Positions 1-12,200 of a stretch of 64,000 nt of DNA are shown piece after piece (the stretch's first letter is position 1; each line of letters starts with the position of its first letter). The notes beneath the pieces were generated by a model. That model did no database searches. It had not been told where the DNA came from and saw nothing but the letters and a program-made list of their open reading frames with translations. Location: positions 5,890,001 through 5,954,000 of the forward strand of contig JAUEDM010000001.1 in assembly GCA_033439685.1 (NCBI GenBank), in the 5' to 3' direction. The position numbers and the translations under genes are program-made. Source of the stretch: Apodospora peruviana (Eukaryota; Ascomycota; Sordariomycetes; Sordariales; Lasiosphaeriaceae).

Positions 1-2105
1 ATTGGACATGGTCACGGGCATGAGGTGATGATTGGGAAAGGAGTCGTAACCACTGCTGGACAATCTGTGGTATAGGTGCCTTACGTGGATGCCGTCGAGT
101 GTCTGACAGGGCAGTGGCAGTGGCCCCGAGACCGGAAGGTAGATGGCAAGAGGGAGCAGCTGAGGCGTTGGAGCACGTGGTAGGAAGGTGGTAGGTAGGT
201 GAGTGGGCTGGGTGATTCGGAGGTGACAACCACGTCCCTTCGCGCCTTCCTCATTATCATATGGTCAAAACGGCAGATTCCAGACTGGCCTTGGCTGCCT
301 TGGCGGCCTACATCGGCGTTGCACAACATGATGAGATGCACAACTTGAGGCTTTGTTTCGAACGCTTTCTCCCGTTGGTGTTAGCGGGGAAAGGCAGCCC
401 GAGCATGACGTTTCATGCTTTCGTCAACACCCACTACCCCCCACCGTCCCTCGTCCAGGAGCCACCTCGGCTCCGCTTATAATGTTCGCTGATATTCAGG
501 GCCATAAATGTCTCGAAGCTGAAAGAGATGGACAACAAGAAGAGTAACGAGACACAGGGTAATCAAGATCTTTCATCGTCCTGGCGGCCGGCCACCAATG
601 AGCTTCCTTGCGAGGTTGTTCGCTTGAAGATGATCATGTCCTATCGTTGTAGCGAGGAGGTCGGCTGATGTTGTTATGGGGATCCTCGTCGATGAGCATC
701 CGAGAATTTAAGACCAACCGATGGTAGGTATGCTCGCTATGAAGAGGCAAGATCCCGACTTCGATTCAGCAAGTCTGCATATTCGACCGATCCAGCACGA
801 CACGTTCCTCACTTCATGAGAGCAGGCCGCTTTCTGCACAGCCATGATTCGTGAAACGAATCACAATGATATTGCTGTAGCGCCGCTTGACTCACTTCCC
901 CTCTGCGCTTCTCTTCTTGTCACAACGGTCCCCTTCCAGATGCTGATCATAGTCCTACACAGGAGCGAGGTAGAGTAACACCAGCAATGGCCACGGTACA
1001 GGGACTCGAATGCTTGGCCAACTTACGCGAGAAATCTGAAGTTGAGACCACTCTGTATCGTCGGCCAGCCACCGCAGCTTGTGTTACGTCAGTCCATACA
1101 GGGCGGGTTAGTTGGGCCTGGTTTTGAGAATACTAGCCAGCTCTAAGCGACTCACAGAGACTCATGTGAATACTGGTGAGGCCCCATCAAATCTAACTGG
1201 GAATTTCAGGGGGTAAATAAACCTGCTCACTAGACAGGGTCGAGATTTATCTCTCAATGAGCCCGCCAGACGCCTGAAGTCGAACTCCTCCGCTCTCTTC
1301 ATACAGACCGTCACACATTGCACGACACCCGTCATCCGTCATGTATCAATCGTGTTACTCCTAGAGAAGCGTGCTCGCTTGACAGAGTCGACAATGTGAT
1401 GCAATGAGTCCGGCATTTGGGTTAGGTACGGTAGGTAGCTTACACTTCCCTGTCTGCCCGGGCACCTCACGGACAGTCCCGTCCTACTAGCCCCCGCCGA
1501 CCTCTGCCTGCCAAGATGTGCTGTGTGTCAATGATGAGAGACATGGTGAACCATCGTTGCCATTGTCTTTGATCTTGACCTTGGACCTCATCAACACGAA
1601 GCATGTCTTGAAATCAAATCAGGCTTGCGTCCGCACATGGTCTCTTAGCTAGATATACTCAGGACCCTGTATCCAGTTGAGAAGACACCACATACATTAA
1701 TGTACTCACTCTTCGATATCGCTTGGTGTGCACATCTCATTCTCCAACCTCTTCTCTGACTTCACATCTTCAGTCCACATCAAGAAGCACACCGCGGGTC
1801 ACTCTTTCCTCGTACCCGTCCGGAGTTATCCACCCGACTCATTGTGTTGCAAAGGAAGGTGCCGCCGACAGATCGGAGCTCTCTTCAAGTTACCAACTGA
1901 ACTGAAGGTTTGGTCTACGACTTCGCCTCGGCAAAGCCGAAACTCAATCTTCAAACTCTTTTCCCTTTTGTTTTTGGACTATCGCAAATCCCTTCTTGGA
2001 GTCCTCCTGTTGGGCCATTGGCATCAGTTTCGCTCTTTTTTTTTGGGGGGGGGGTTTTTTCGGTCTTAATCCAATATTGACCTCCCAGAGGCGCGACTTA
2101 CAGAC
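1..2105. other. Intergenic, no gene recognised
   Basis: I see no credible coding exon here. The open frames are short and show no family motif. The last 75 bases hold a run of nine T, ten G and six T (2036-2060), which probably lies in the 5' leader or promoter of the MFS transporter that begins at 2106. Confidence 0.5.
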
Positions 2106-4311
2106 ATGAAGCTATCCTATCCCAACCCTTCGTTGTCGGATATAGCCCAAGATAATCACCGCCGATTGGGATCACTCGCAGATGACGATAATGGCGGCCA
2201 GATGGGGCAACAGCAGCACCCTCGTCGTCGTTTAAAAACACCGCTGCGCCAGGCGTTTCTTACAGCCATGTATGAATGAACCCTTGCAAGCCTCTTTCTG
2301 TTGCTATTGACTTGCTCTAACACCATTCCCGCACTCCCCAAACAGTATTCTTTCCGGTCTAATGTTTTCATGTCTCGATACCTCGATAGTCTCGACTGCG
2401 TTGGTGACGATCTCGGTGGACCTTGGGAACTCGCAGGATGCGACATGGACCATTCTTGGCTACCTTCTAACTTATATGAGTGAGTGTCCCTTGCAAGATA
2501 CCATTACTGGCTGGTGCTTCTATGAGGAAAGATGAAGCATTTCAAGTTGGTCGGGTTGGTATAATACCACGTGCTGATGATGGCCTTCCCTTTCTTGGAA
2601 CATCACAGGTTTCGCCGTCAGTTTCTCCAAACTGAGTGATATCTACGGCAGGAAGAATCTACTCGCAGTCGCCTGGTTGTTCTTCTCGGGCTTCTCCATC
2701 TTGTGTGCCTCGGCAAGAACTATGACACAACTGTAAGTTTGGTTTGGTCGGGTCCCGGGATGCTGGATCGTGGCACATTCCAAACCATTCCACCAATCCC
2801 TTCAGCAATGCAAAAGTTAATCGTTGGTATGATAGGATCATCGGTCGAGCGCTCCAAGGAATTGGCGGGTCGGGGCTCTACAGCCTGGCGCAAGTATGCT
2901 TGGTCGAGCAAGGACCAAACCGCCCCGAGGTTGTCGGCGCTCTCGTCGGACTGACTCTGTCCATCTCGTATGTGTTGGGACCGTTGCTTGGAGGCGCAAT
3001 ATCCGGGTGGTCGTGGAGAGGAGTCTTTTGGATCAAGTTTGTTCCTGCTCACCGTCCGTAACAAGGGGCAAGCTCGCACATAACTAACCTGGGTCTAGTG
3101 TTCCTTTCGGTGCCCTCGCTATGATAGGAGTATACACATTATGGCCCGAAGAAAGACGAACCAAATACGATTCCAGAACAGCAATCTCCAAGATTGACTT
3201 TATCGGAAACACGCTACTTATTGGCGCTACAATCTTGCTATTCTTTGCGATTGAGCAAGCCGGGTCGTTTGTGTGGCAATGGTCCAGCCCAGTGATAATA
3301 TGCTCCCTTGTCGTCTCCGGGGTTTGCTGGATACTCCTTAGTATCTGGGAGTCTTACCTCTTCTATGGGCGCAGCCAGCAAATCGAACCCATCTTTCCGC
3401 TACGACTGGCAGTTGGCCGTGTCTATCTTTCATGTTTGATGTAACGTTCAACTCCATTCTCTCTCCTTGCTTTTTTCCTTCTTGGATCTGTTCCCCTCTA
3501 ACTAAGCAATATGTCTAGCGTCACCCTCCTGACCGGGTTTATTTACATCGCACTGGTTATTACGATTCCCGAGCGCCTGCAGATTGTCTACGGGGATAAT
3601 CCTCTCGGTGCTGGGATTCACCTCCTGCCTATGCTCGGCTGCTGCGCCTTCGGGTCGTTCTTGGGAGGCGCTGTGTCGAAGCAAAAGAACCTCACCAGTC
3701 AAACTCTCATCATTGCGAGCGGTCTTCAAGTGCTCGGCTTAGGTCTTTTGTATGGTTATACAGGCCCGGATTCGCCGACACAGATTCGCTTCATGCTTGG
3801 CTTCACGGCCATCTACGGCTTGGGTGTCGGCTTGTGCTTTGCAGCTTGCACCATGATCGCGGCCATCGAGGCACGAAACGATGATCTAGCGACTGCGCAA
3901 GGCGCTGTGGCACAGTCACGCATCTTCGGTGGTGCTCTTGGGCTTGCTGTGTGCACCGTCCTCTTCAACGAGAAGTTGCAGCGTGCCCTCGGGCCCGGCT
4001 CTGGATCGTCCTTGAGCCCAGCAGATCTTGACGAGTTACACCGTAGTCCAATTGCAGTTGTGCATCTTTCGGCAGAAAGCCAACTGGAAGTCAAAGCGGT
4101 CTATTTCGGTGCCTTCAGAAATCAGATGCTGACCATGCTGGTGGTTGCGATTGCTGCGGCCCTTGTCAGTTTTGGGACATATCGGGCGAGACCTTCACCG
4201 ATTATCGAGGCCATGGTTGGACATTCAAAGGATCGGACGGGTGATGTCGATAGCACGGCCGGCGAAACGGAATTGGAGAGCTCAAGTAGTGTCCGGTCGC
4301 TCATTCATTGA
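2106..4311 (+). CDS. MFS transporter, DHA2-like (14 TM)
   Basis: This encodes a predicted proton-coupled drug/toxin exporter of the plasma or vacuolar membrane, about 585 aa. Six exons fit the reading frame and splice signals: 2106-2269, 2346-2479, 2609-2732, 2836-3036, 3099-3440 and 3519-4311. The N-terminus is a hydrophilic tail of about 50 residues. TM1 carries LDTSIVSTALVTIS, a DHA-type motif. Motif A reads LSDIYGRK (about 108-115), followed by the LIIGRALQGIGGSG helix. The WINVPFG signature (about 206-212) is restored exactly when the intron at 3037-3098 is removed. The last exon holds the remaining helices and a short charged tail. The family is well defined, but the substrate cannot be told from sequence. 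No biosynthetic genes lie next to it, so I do not link it to a metabolite cluster. The start is the first ATG that gives a complete TM1. Confidence 0.9.
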
Positions 4312-6199
4312 GAAGGTTCTGCAGTGTTTCCCGTCTCACGGAAAGCAAATGCCCATGAAAGAAGGCGTTTGAAGGTGATTGGTTCAGGTATATCTGAAGC
4401 AGGATTATTCTACGATACGAGGGAGAGTACTCGTCTTTTTACACATTGTTCTGGGAGTTGGTCAAAAAAAAATTTTTTTTTTGGTTATCTCCCCCTTTTG
4501 TACTGTTGAGATTGGCAACGGAGTTCATGGTCACTAGGAAATACCCCTGGTCGGCCACCGCCATTGTTACTGAGTTTTGTATTTTTTTTTCGTGAGGATA
4601 GTATTATGTGGGCCGGTCTATCCGTATTCTGTGCCATTTGTATTGTGGACGGCTTGCAGCTTCTGGATCTGCAATAAATACCCATATTCCACCGTTGAAG
4701 TCTGTTATTATTGACTTGGAAGTACGTAGCTGGAGAAACATCATGTTGCAAAGGTTCTGCTCGAGTAAGCCATTCTGATAATTAGATTTTAGCAGGAGTT
4801 GATGTAAGGTGCTCGCTCAGCCGTGAAGTCCACCTCATTTTGTGATACCATCTCTAGACGAACACCGGTACCTACTTGCTTGTCTTGGGACAATTTCTAG
4901 ATGCAGAGAATGGTGTTACTGTGTCTTGACAACTGAAGCTACTTTACACAACACGTAAGGCCGAGGCCGGGCAGTAAACCACCGTTCGAGCAATCTATGA
5001 AGGACACTCACTGTCTCTTAGGTAGTTGGGTGTGTCGGGATGGCGCCGAGGGGTAACAGGTCTGTCAGTCAGTCTGTCTGCTAGACGGGCTGGTCGAGAT
5101 GTATGGGGGGAGATGGGCTGGGCCTGGCTCACCCCTGACTTACAAGTTACCAGTCTTCCTTTCGAGCATTGCAGCAGAACCGGCCATTTTGGGATAACAA
5201 GTTTCCGCTGTTACTTATTTTCCCAAGGTGGTCGTAGAAGGGGGGCTAAGACTTTGCACGGGGAAAAACGGGTTGAGCACGTCACTCCTCCCACGACTGC
5301 AGCTATGAGATGGGAACACGCGGGGACCAAATGGAAGGTACCTTACCTTAAGAGAGAGGCGCGACTTTATATGGGTGTGAGTGTACTTTTTCCAAATTTG
5401 TCCTGCGGCAGCGTTCCACTTGCTGGTGTGAGAGACAGGCGAGACCTTCTGCTTTTCCAAGAGATGAAGGGCACTGCACTCATCTAACGGCACAACCTTT
5501 CTTCCAATCTGGCAGGCGGGCCATACTTGATCTCAGGATCGGGCACGATTTGATGTCTGCAGTGGAGTCACAACGGCCGATTCACCAATTGGTCAAGATG
5601 ATGACGACTCGGAGATATGAAACATTCATCATGTGTATGAGGTCTTGAGGATATCTGTCGGGAAGGCAGCCCCATGGGCCTGGCAAGAGGGGGGAGTTGA
5701 CGGAGGAGTACTTATCCGTGATCGCGAGAGAAGGAGCTGCTGGATTATGTGTGGACTAAGTTCCCTTCGGTTGTAAGTGAAACTAGAAGTGATGCGGAAC
5801 GGGCAGAACGGGCCCTGCCTGACCTGGTCTTTCCTAACCCGATCCCGACTCATCACTCCCGACCACTGCAAGCCACACGAGCCGCGGAATGTCTACCATC
5901 CCGAGACATCTCATTCCTCCCGTAATGTCCTTTGGATCCATGATACGTATTCCGATTGTTCTTATTTGCAGCTAGGACCTCAACAAATGGCGAGCCTCTA
6001 ATGATTAAAGCTCTTGCCCTTGCGCAGCTGCACCACAACGACGATCCTTGGCGGGGTTACGGGCACGCGCGAACTTCACATAGAAGCCGTGTTTGTAGAC
6101 TACTATCTTCCCCCAAACAAGCACTCATGAAGGGAGTTAGGTCGTTGCTTCTTTCTCCCCCATCCTTCGTATTGTTTTTGTCCAGCGGTTTGTTTAGCG
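4312..6199. other. Intergenic, no gene recognised
   Basis: This is the 3' flank of the transporter and the promoter side of the SRPBCC gene. A symmetric run of nine A followed by ten T lies at 4464-4482. Short open frames are present, up to 153 codons at 5026-5487, but none has recognisable motifs. Confidence 0.45.
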
Positions 6200-7039
6200 A
6201 TGCCTCTAGAACCGGCGGCCGCGTCGTCGTTCCCGTCAGAAGAGACCCCGGCAACCTTGGCTCTCCCACCTATTACCACGCCCACGCACGGTACCGGTGG
6301 CACCTTCAGTGTCGCCTGCTCAACACGAATCGCCGCTGCTCCGCTCATCTGCCTGGATCTTGTGCTCAAGTCCGAACAATGTAAGTTAAGCCTCGATGTA
6401 ATAATCACTTTATACCTACCTACCCAAGGAAAGAGCACTCATGTTGTAGACCCATCATGGAACAAGTTTTGCAGAAAATGCACCATCGACCAGCAGCCTC
6501 GGCCGGACACCACGACCCCGGGGACAGGGATCCCGGGCCTGCCAGACCTTGGATCCGATTACCTGAAGCTGGGCACCAAATTCACCTTTGACGTACACAT
6601 GAACCCCGATGATGATACGTCCGCAACTGGTCGCGCGACGGCTCTCGAGGTCAGCGTGCTGGAGCACATTGACGAGGAAGAGGTGATGGACTTGTCTGGC
6701 AGCAGTGGCGGTCCTGCCGGACGTCAGACGATGACCCGTGCCGGCTGGCGGGTGGCGTGGAAAACGCGCACGAGTAGTCCCTTGATGCCCGGGTGGATGC
6801 TGCGTTCGGAGCGCGTGCAAGAGTTTGTCGAAGTCGACACCCCGTTTGGTCCGCGCGATGAGCCCGAGACTGCCTACAGGTGCTGGGAAACGTTTTACGG
6901 CGTCTTGGCGCCCGTGGTGCGGATGGCGGTGGGCGGTCAGCTGGTGAACGGGTTCAATGTTTGGATGCGGGATCTGAAGAAGAGAGCCGAGGAGCTGGAG
7001 AGGTCGGAGGGTGCGTTTGCGCCGAGCAGCAGCGCATGA
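6200..7039 (+). CDS. SRPBCC/START-like domain protein
   Basis: The predicted protein has about 256 aa, with exons at 6200-6380 and 6450-7039. The 69-base intron (6381-6449) is a multiple of three, so the frame also stays open across it. Removing it joins LKSEQ to YPSWNKFC, which restores the 'yp.WN.f' signature that follows the first strand and helices of SRPBCC (polyketide cyclase/CoQ10-binding-like) proteins. The rest fits a helix-grip fold: a basic segment beginning LGTKFTFDVHM, then GWRVAWKT, and a long C-terminal helix ending in a charged RDLKKRAEELER stretch. Members of this superfamily bind hydrophobic ligands in a cavity. Neither ligand nor pathway can be inferred. It is convergent with the Dabb gene, with 198 bases between the two stop codons. 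Confidence 0.75.
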   Translation: MPLEPAAASSFPSEETPATLALPPITTPTHGTGGTFSVACSTRIAAAPLICLDLVLKSEQCKLSLDVIITLYLPTQGKSTHVVDPSWNKFCRKCTIDQQPRPDTTTPGTGIPGLPDLGSDYLKLGTKFTFDVHMNPDDDTSATGRATALEVSVLEHIDEEEVMDLSGSSGGPAGRQTMTRAGWRVAWKTRTSSPLMPGWMLRSERVQEFVEVDTPFGPRDEPETAYRCWETFYGVLAPVVRMAVGGQLVNGFNVWMRDLKKRAEELERSEGAFAPSSSA

Positions 7040-7237
7040 TTTTCTTATTAAATTGTTTGGCGTTTCTGTCTCTGTGTGTGTAAGATAATGATGGCTAATA
7101 GAGTCTGCTGTGTGTCATTCATTCTGCTATGTTTGTTGCCTGAAGCAGCAGAAATAAACTCTACTATCCCTATAAAAAGTCGAATTTCCGTACGCCTCCG
7201 TTCTCTTTTCTCTATCTACTTCACTCGCACTGACTAC

Positions 7238-7738
7238 CTAGATCTGACTCTCAAAAAAGATGGCAAGCGGCGGCTCGGCAACCCCCAACGTGGACGCCTT
7301 CTTCTTCAGGGCAGCGTGGGCGGCGCATTCGGCGTCATAGTACTTCATGTCGTCGAGAGAAGCGAACTCGGTCGAAGCTACCACCGTGTATCCCTTTGAG
7401 CGCGGGTCATCTATGGCGAGTCCGGCGGAGACTCTGTTGTGAGGACAGACATACGGTTAGTTAGTAAAAGACGAGAAAGACACACACACAGCAGGTGACT
7501 AGGTAGAGTAGGCGTACCGGAGGATGTACGGTTTACCGTTCTGAATGTGACGAGTTTAGTTATGATTTGTCGTCCCCTTTATGTGGGTTTTTCTTTTGGA
7601 GAATACCTTTTCCTGATCCTTCCGGAGGACTCGGTAAGCCTCAATCAGCTTCTTCTGGCTTTCCGAATCGGGTATCTTGAACATGGTGGTTCGGTGAATG
7701 CGACCACCACCCGTCGTCGTCGTTTCGGGGACGGTCAT
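7238..7738 (-). CDS. Stress-response A/B barrel (Dabb) protein
   Basis: This small protein of about 116 aa is encoded by three exons on the minus strand: 7738-7607, 7540-7518 (only 23 bases) and 7433-7238. The spliced product begins MTVPETTTTGGGRIHRTTMFKIPD. It continues through QKKLIEAYRVLRKDQEK, NGKPYILRVSAGLA and KGYTVVASTEFASLDDMKYY, and ends in a helix-plus-strand segment, PPLAIFFESQI. The pattern of strand, helix, 'kgYt.v..tefasl.d...Y' and terminal strand is that of the dimeric alpha+beta barrel (Dabb) family. Members include stress-induced plant proteins and small polyketide cyclases. No catalytic role can be assigned. The frame is open upstream of the chosen ATG (to 7870), so a longer N-terminus is possible but would not resemble the family. 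Confidence 0.8.
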
Positions 7739-9255
7739 TTTGCTCCTTTTGTCACTCCCGTAGTAGTTGATAGGTTTCTGGCGGCCAAAAATCTTCTTTT
7801 TTCCCGCTGAATTTCGAGAAATACCTTGGCTGCTTTGGTTTCTTGATCTTTTACGTGGAGGGTCGTCCAAGTAAAATGGCGGGTTTTGGTGCTAATGACT
7901 TGGTAGTACCGGGAGCGTTGGACAATCGGCGTCTTGTTGGTGGTCATACGTAACCGAGTAAGACCCAATCGGGAGGAGGAGGAGAAGGGAATCATGATGA
8001 TTACTGAAAGAAAGTGAGCGAGCGCTTTGATAGTGTAAGACGAACTAACAAACAATAGGAAGTGAACCAACCAACCAACCGCTCGCGTCGGTCGCCGCTC
8101 GGTGTGAAGCTACGGACGCAACCAAACAAAGCTGAGTTACGGATCGTAGTAGTACCGGCAGCAGACTCGTTGGTTCCCGGACCATAGACCGACAGACCGC
8201 TGGGTTGATTGTCCAAAACGAAAGAAAAGGGATGTGTGGTTAATTAGGTCAGAGGATTCCCGTAGCAAAAATATGGAAGTCCGGGTGGTCTTCCCCGGAC
8301 CTAAAAACGGGATCGGCGTCTCGTCTTACATGCTGTGCGGCATTCACCGCATGCCTGGTGCCGCCATTCCATAATCCGTACTTGGTGCCTCATAATCGTC
8401 CAATTGTTCCTGGTGAGAAAGGAGTTGGGAATCACTGCCGGAGAGTGAGTGGCGAGTGGTGGTGGGTGGTGATAATGGTGATACTGATAGACGTCCAACG
8501 TCACTCAGCACACCACCAACAACCAAAACCTGTCTGTCTGGCTGGCACTCATCATTACCAATCCGACAGGGCATCGATGATAGACAATTGTGCAACCTGG
8601 TTATCGGAACTCCCCTAACAGCCTTTTCTGGAAACTCCTAGATAGCCGGGTTGACGTGACGGACATTTGGCGATACATCACAGAAACACCAAAGAACCAA
8701 GTTCTCTCACCTAGACAGATACGCAACTCATCGTTTATCCAATACAGATAGATCGGTAGGTACCTACCAAGGTAGTCTAACAATTGCAACCAACAACCTG
8801 GAAGCTGAAGCTCGAGCGGTAAATTCCAATGGGCAACATACCTACCGTAGGTCTCTAAGTAGGTAATAAGTAACAATGGTACAGTAATTCGCCTGTGGAG
8901 TATATATCTACCCTCCCTTCAAGCGCTTCCTTTGTAAACCAAACACGTCAAATCCCCATGCTTGATCGCCCCAATCAAGTCCACCCTACCTAACTAGAAG
9001 GTAGGTAGTACCATCAAACGCCAAAGTCCCCGACTCACTCCAGTGCACAACTTTGACAAAAAAACATGCTTGCACATCTTGTCAGACATGTGGGAGACAG
9101 AGAGAGCGATGGGATACAAAATGACTAAATATAAAAGAATAATGCACGGGTATCGTCATGTTGTTGTTGCTTTGACAAACGCTAAAATAAAAGAATTAAG
9201 AAACAAGAAAAGAGATATAACCGCCATGCCTTCATCTGAGCCCACGAGATACCGG
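7739..9255. other. Intergenic with TAGG/CCTA words
   Basis: I see no gene between the Dabb start and the 3' end of the histidine kinase. The stretch 8746-9013 carries several short TAGGTA/TACCTA words, for example around 8756-8775 and 8986-9010. These are common low-complexity elements in Sordariomycete intergenic DNA. Confidence 0.45.
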
Positions 9256-12200
9256 TCATGTGGGAGTCTCATGCGCAGCAATAGTCGCCATCACGACGCG
9301 CATCTTTTCCAGCAGCTCCGGCATCCGATACGGCTTCACAAGCACGTCGTCGCACCCGGCCTCCTTCGCCTCCATGATCTGCTCCAGGCGCGCGTTCGCG
9401 CTGACTGCAATGATCGGGAGCCGGCCGCCCGTGATGTAGCCTTTGCGCTCGAGCTCCCGGATGTTGCGCGTGCACGTCAGCCCGTCCTGGATCGGCATCT
9501 CAATGTCCATCAGGATAACCGACAGCGGGAACTTGGTCTGCTGATTAGTACCGGTGCTGGTGCTGGTGCTATTGCTGTTCCCGTTGCAGTCCGTTGCAGC
9601 CTCCGCCGCGGCCGCCCCTGAAGGTTCTACAAAGCGGTCCGTCCGTCGCAGCTTGTCCAGACATTCGATCCCATGGTTTGCCACGTCCACCGTGAACCCC
9701 ATGTTCACGAGCCCGCGGCGTGTAATCTGTTGATTGATAAGGTTGTCCTCGACGACCATGATCCCGCTGATCTGTGGTTGTGGCGCTGACGAGAAGGAGC
9801 TGCTCGAGTCACTGATCGGGCTCACCGCGGCCGGGCTCGGCCGCGACGAGGATGTGGAACCGCTCTTGATATTGGCAAGCTGCACGGCACCGCCGGCGCC
9901 CGCATCTCGTTCAGCGGTCCCGGCTAGTTTCGCCAGACCCGGCGCTGAGGTCTTCATGGACTCGGCGTTCGCCTCGGCCTCGCGGATCGCTGCGGCGCTC
10001 GGGACGTACGCTTCGATGTAGAAAGCAAAGGTGCTTCCCACGCCCGGTTGGCTGGCAACGCCAATAGCACCGTTCTGCAACTCCGTCAACCGACGGCTGA
10101 TAAACAGTCCCAGCCCGGAGCCGCCGTATTTGACATGAGTGCGACTAGATGCCTGAACGAAACGCTGGAACAGGCTCTTCTTCTCCTCCTCGCTCAGGCC
10201 TTGTCCGGTATCCTTGACCTCGAACATCAGAAATACCGGATCCCCGCGGCCGCGTAGGGCTGGCTGGTCGTAGTCCTCGTCGTAGCTCTCTTGAGACCGG
10301 GGAATGAATTGCACCGAACTCGTCGCCTCGGTAGGCGGTGCGAGGCTGGCACGAATGGCTACCGAGACGTTGCGAGTTGGGCCTGTCTTGGTAAACTTGA
10401 GTGCGTTGGTGAGGAGATTGATGAGCACTTGCTTCAGCCGAGAGGGGTCAAAGTCGAGGTACGTAATACCGAGATCTCGGTAGGACGAATCGACAATCAT
10501 GCTCAAGTTGATGTCTACCCGCCGAGCTTCGACCTCGAACATCTTCAGAGCTTCTTTGACCATATGGACGGGATTGACCGTAATCGGGGTAATAGCCAGC
10601 AATTTCGAGTCAAGCTTTGACATGGTCAAGATATCATCCACAATCCGCTTCTGGTGCTGGGCGCATCCGACAATAGTTTCGGCACTGTCGATGCTGCTCT
10701 CGAGGAGACTGCGCACTTCATCAACAGGTAAGTCGGCGTGCTTGCCATTAACAGCAACTGCCGACTCGGCTCCGGCATTTTTCTGCGCCTCGTTTGCTCG
10801 CAGAGCTTCGACGTCATCAACAAGTTCCTGGACACGAGTAAGCGTTGCCGTAATCGCGTCTGCACAATGGACAATCGCGCTCAGAGGATTGCGCATCTCG
10901 TGAGATGTCATATCGATAAAGTTTTCCTGCTGCCGTTTCGATTCGATCGCCTCTTCTTTGCGGAGCTTTTCCCTCTCCAGCTGCCACTTCTGCAGCGATA
11001 CGTCGCTTAGGCAGCCCGTGAAGCTCTGGATCACCCCCTCGGTCGTGCGGACCGGCATCAGAGTCGCTTGAACCCACCGGGCCGCTGCAACTTTGTGTCC
11101 GGCACCATCTTCGGCCGTCCATGTGGTCTTGAGTCTGATCTCAACATTTTGGACCTTATCCTCAAGCACCATCTTCTGAAGCTTCTGTTGTATTATCGTG
11201 TAGTCCTCAGGGTAGACGCACGTCTCCCATGGCTTGGTAACCACATCGGTCGGGTCGACCTTCTCGAGGCCGCACATCTCGAAAAAGACGTTGTTCGCTC
11301 CCAGCAACCGGCCTTCGAGATCCATGTCGTACATCCCCACCGTCGCGAACTCGGCCATACGCTTCAGGTTTTCGGCCTGCTGCGCCCGACGAACCGCCTC
11401 CTCAGCGGCCTGTTTGTGCGCCGTGACATCAGTTAGACACGTCAGAATCCGAAGAATGCTCCCGTCTGCAGCTCGTTCCGCTTTGGCGGTTGCCAAGACG
11501 TGGCGTTCTTTCATTTCATCCTTGGGCCCGAAGTCGAGGCCGGCTTTCTCAAAACTGGGAGAGTTGCGCGTCAACGGTGGGACATTCGTGTCGGATTGCG
11601 GTTTAACACGAAACTCGAACTCAACATTGCCAGCCGTCTTGAGCTTCTCGTACTCGGTCGCGATCGTTTGCCGGTCCTCTTCTTTGACACAAGATAGAAA
11701 TACCTCGTTCTTGATTGGCCCAGTTCCGGGATAGCCAGTGATTTTGTACCAGGCATCATTCGCAAATGTGATGCCACCGTTGAGCTCGCCAAAGCACATT
11801 CCAACGGGAACAAATTCTGCGACCGCCTCAAACATTTGAATAGATTCGTTCGCTTCCTTGGTCTGAACCGCGAGCTTTTCTTTGAGCATAGCCTGATCGT
11901 AAGCCGCTTGTTCGGCGGCATTACGGCCCCTCCGAGCCTCCTCTTCAAGCAGGACAATCGAAGCTAGGGACGTCGTTAGCTTCTGACTGAGGAGGGAGAT
12001 ATACTGTCGATAATCGTTGTCGTATGGTCGCCTCGGATTGAGACCGAGGAGAAGCAGTCCCATCGCATTTTCCGCCTTGGTCGGTCGTATCGGACAGATC
12101 ACAGCGGCCCTGCATGGGTCCTCTTCAAATCCTCTACACTGAAAACCATGAAGCAGTGTTTCAGGAAGACTTCCATCTTTTGTCTGGAGTAACAGTGGAT

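Noticed and set aside
6381..6449. Reading the SRPBCC gene as a single exon (279 codons)
   Set aside because: The frame is open, but the segment has a good GTAAGT donor and TAG acceptor, and removing it restores the conserved YPSWN motif.
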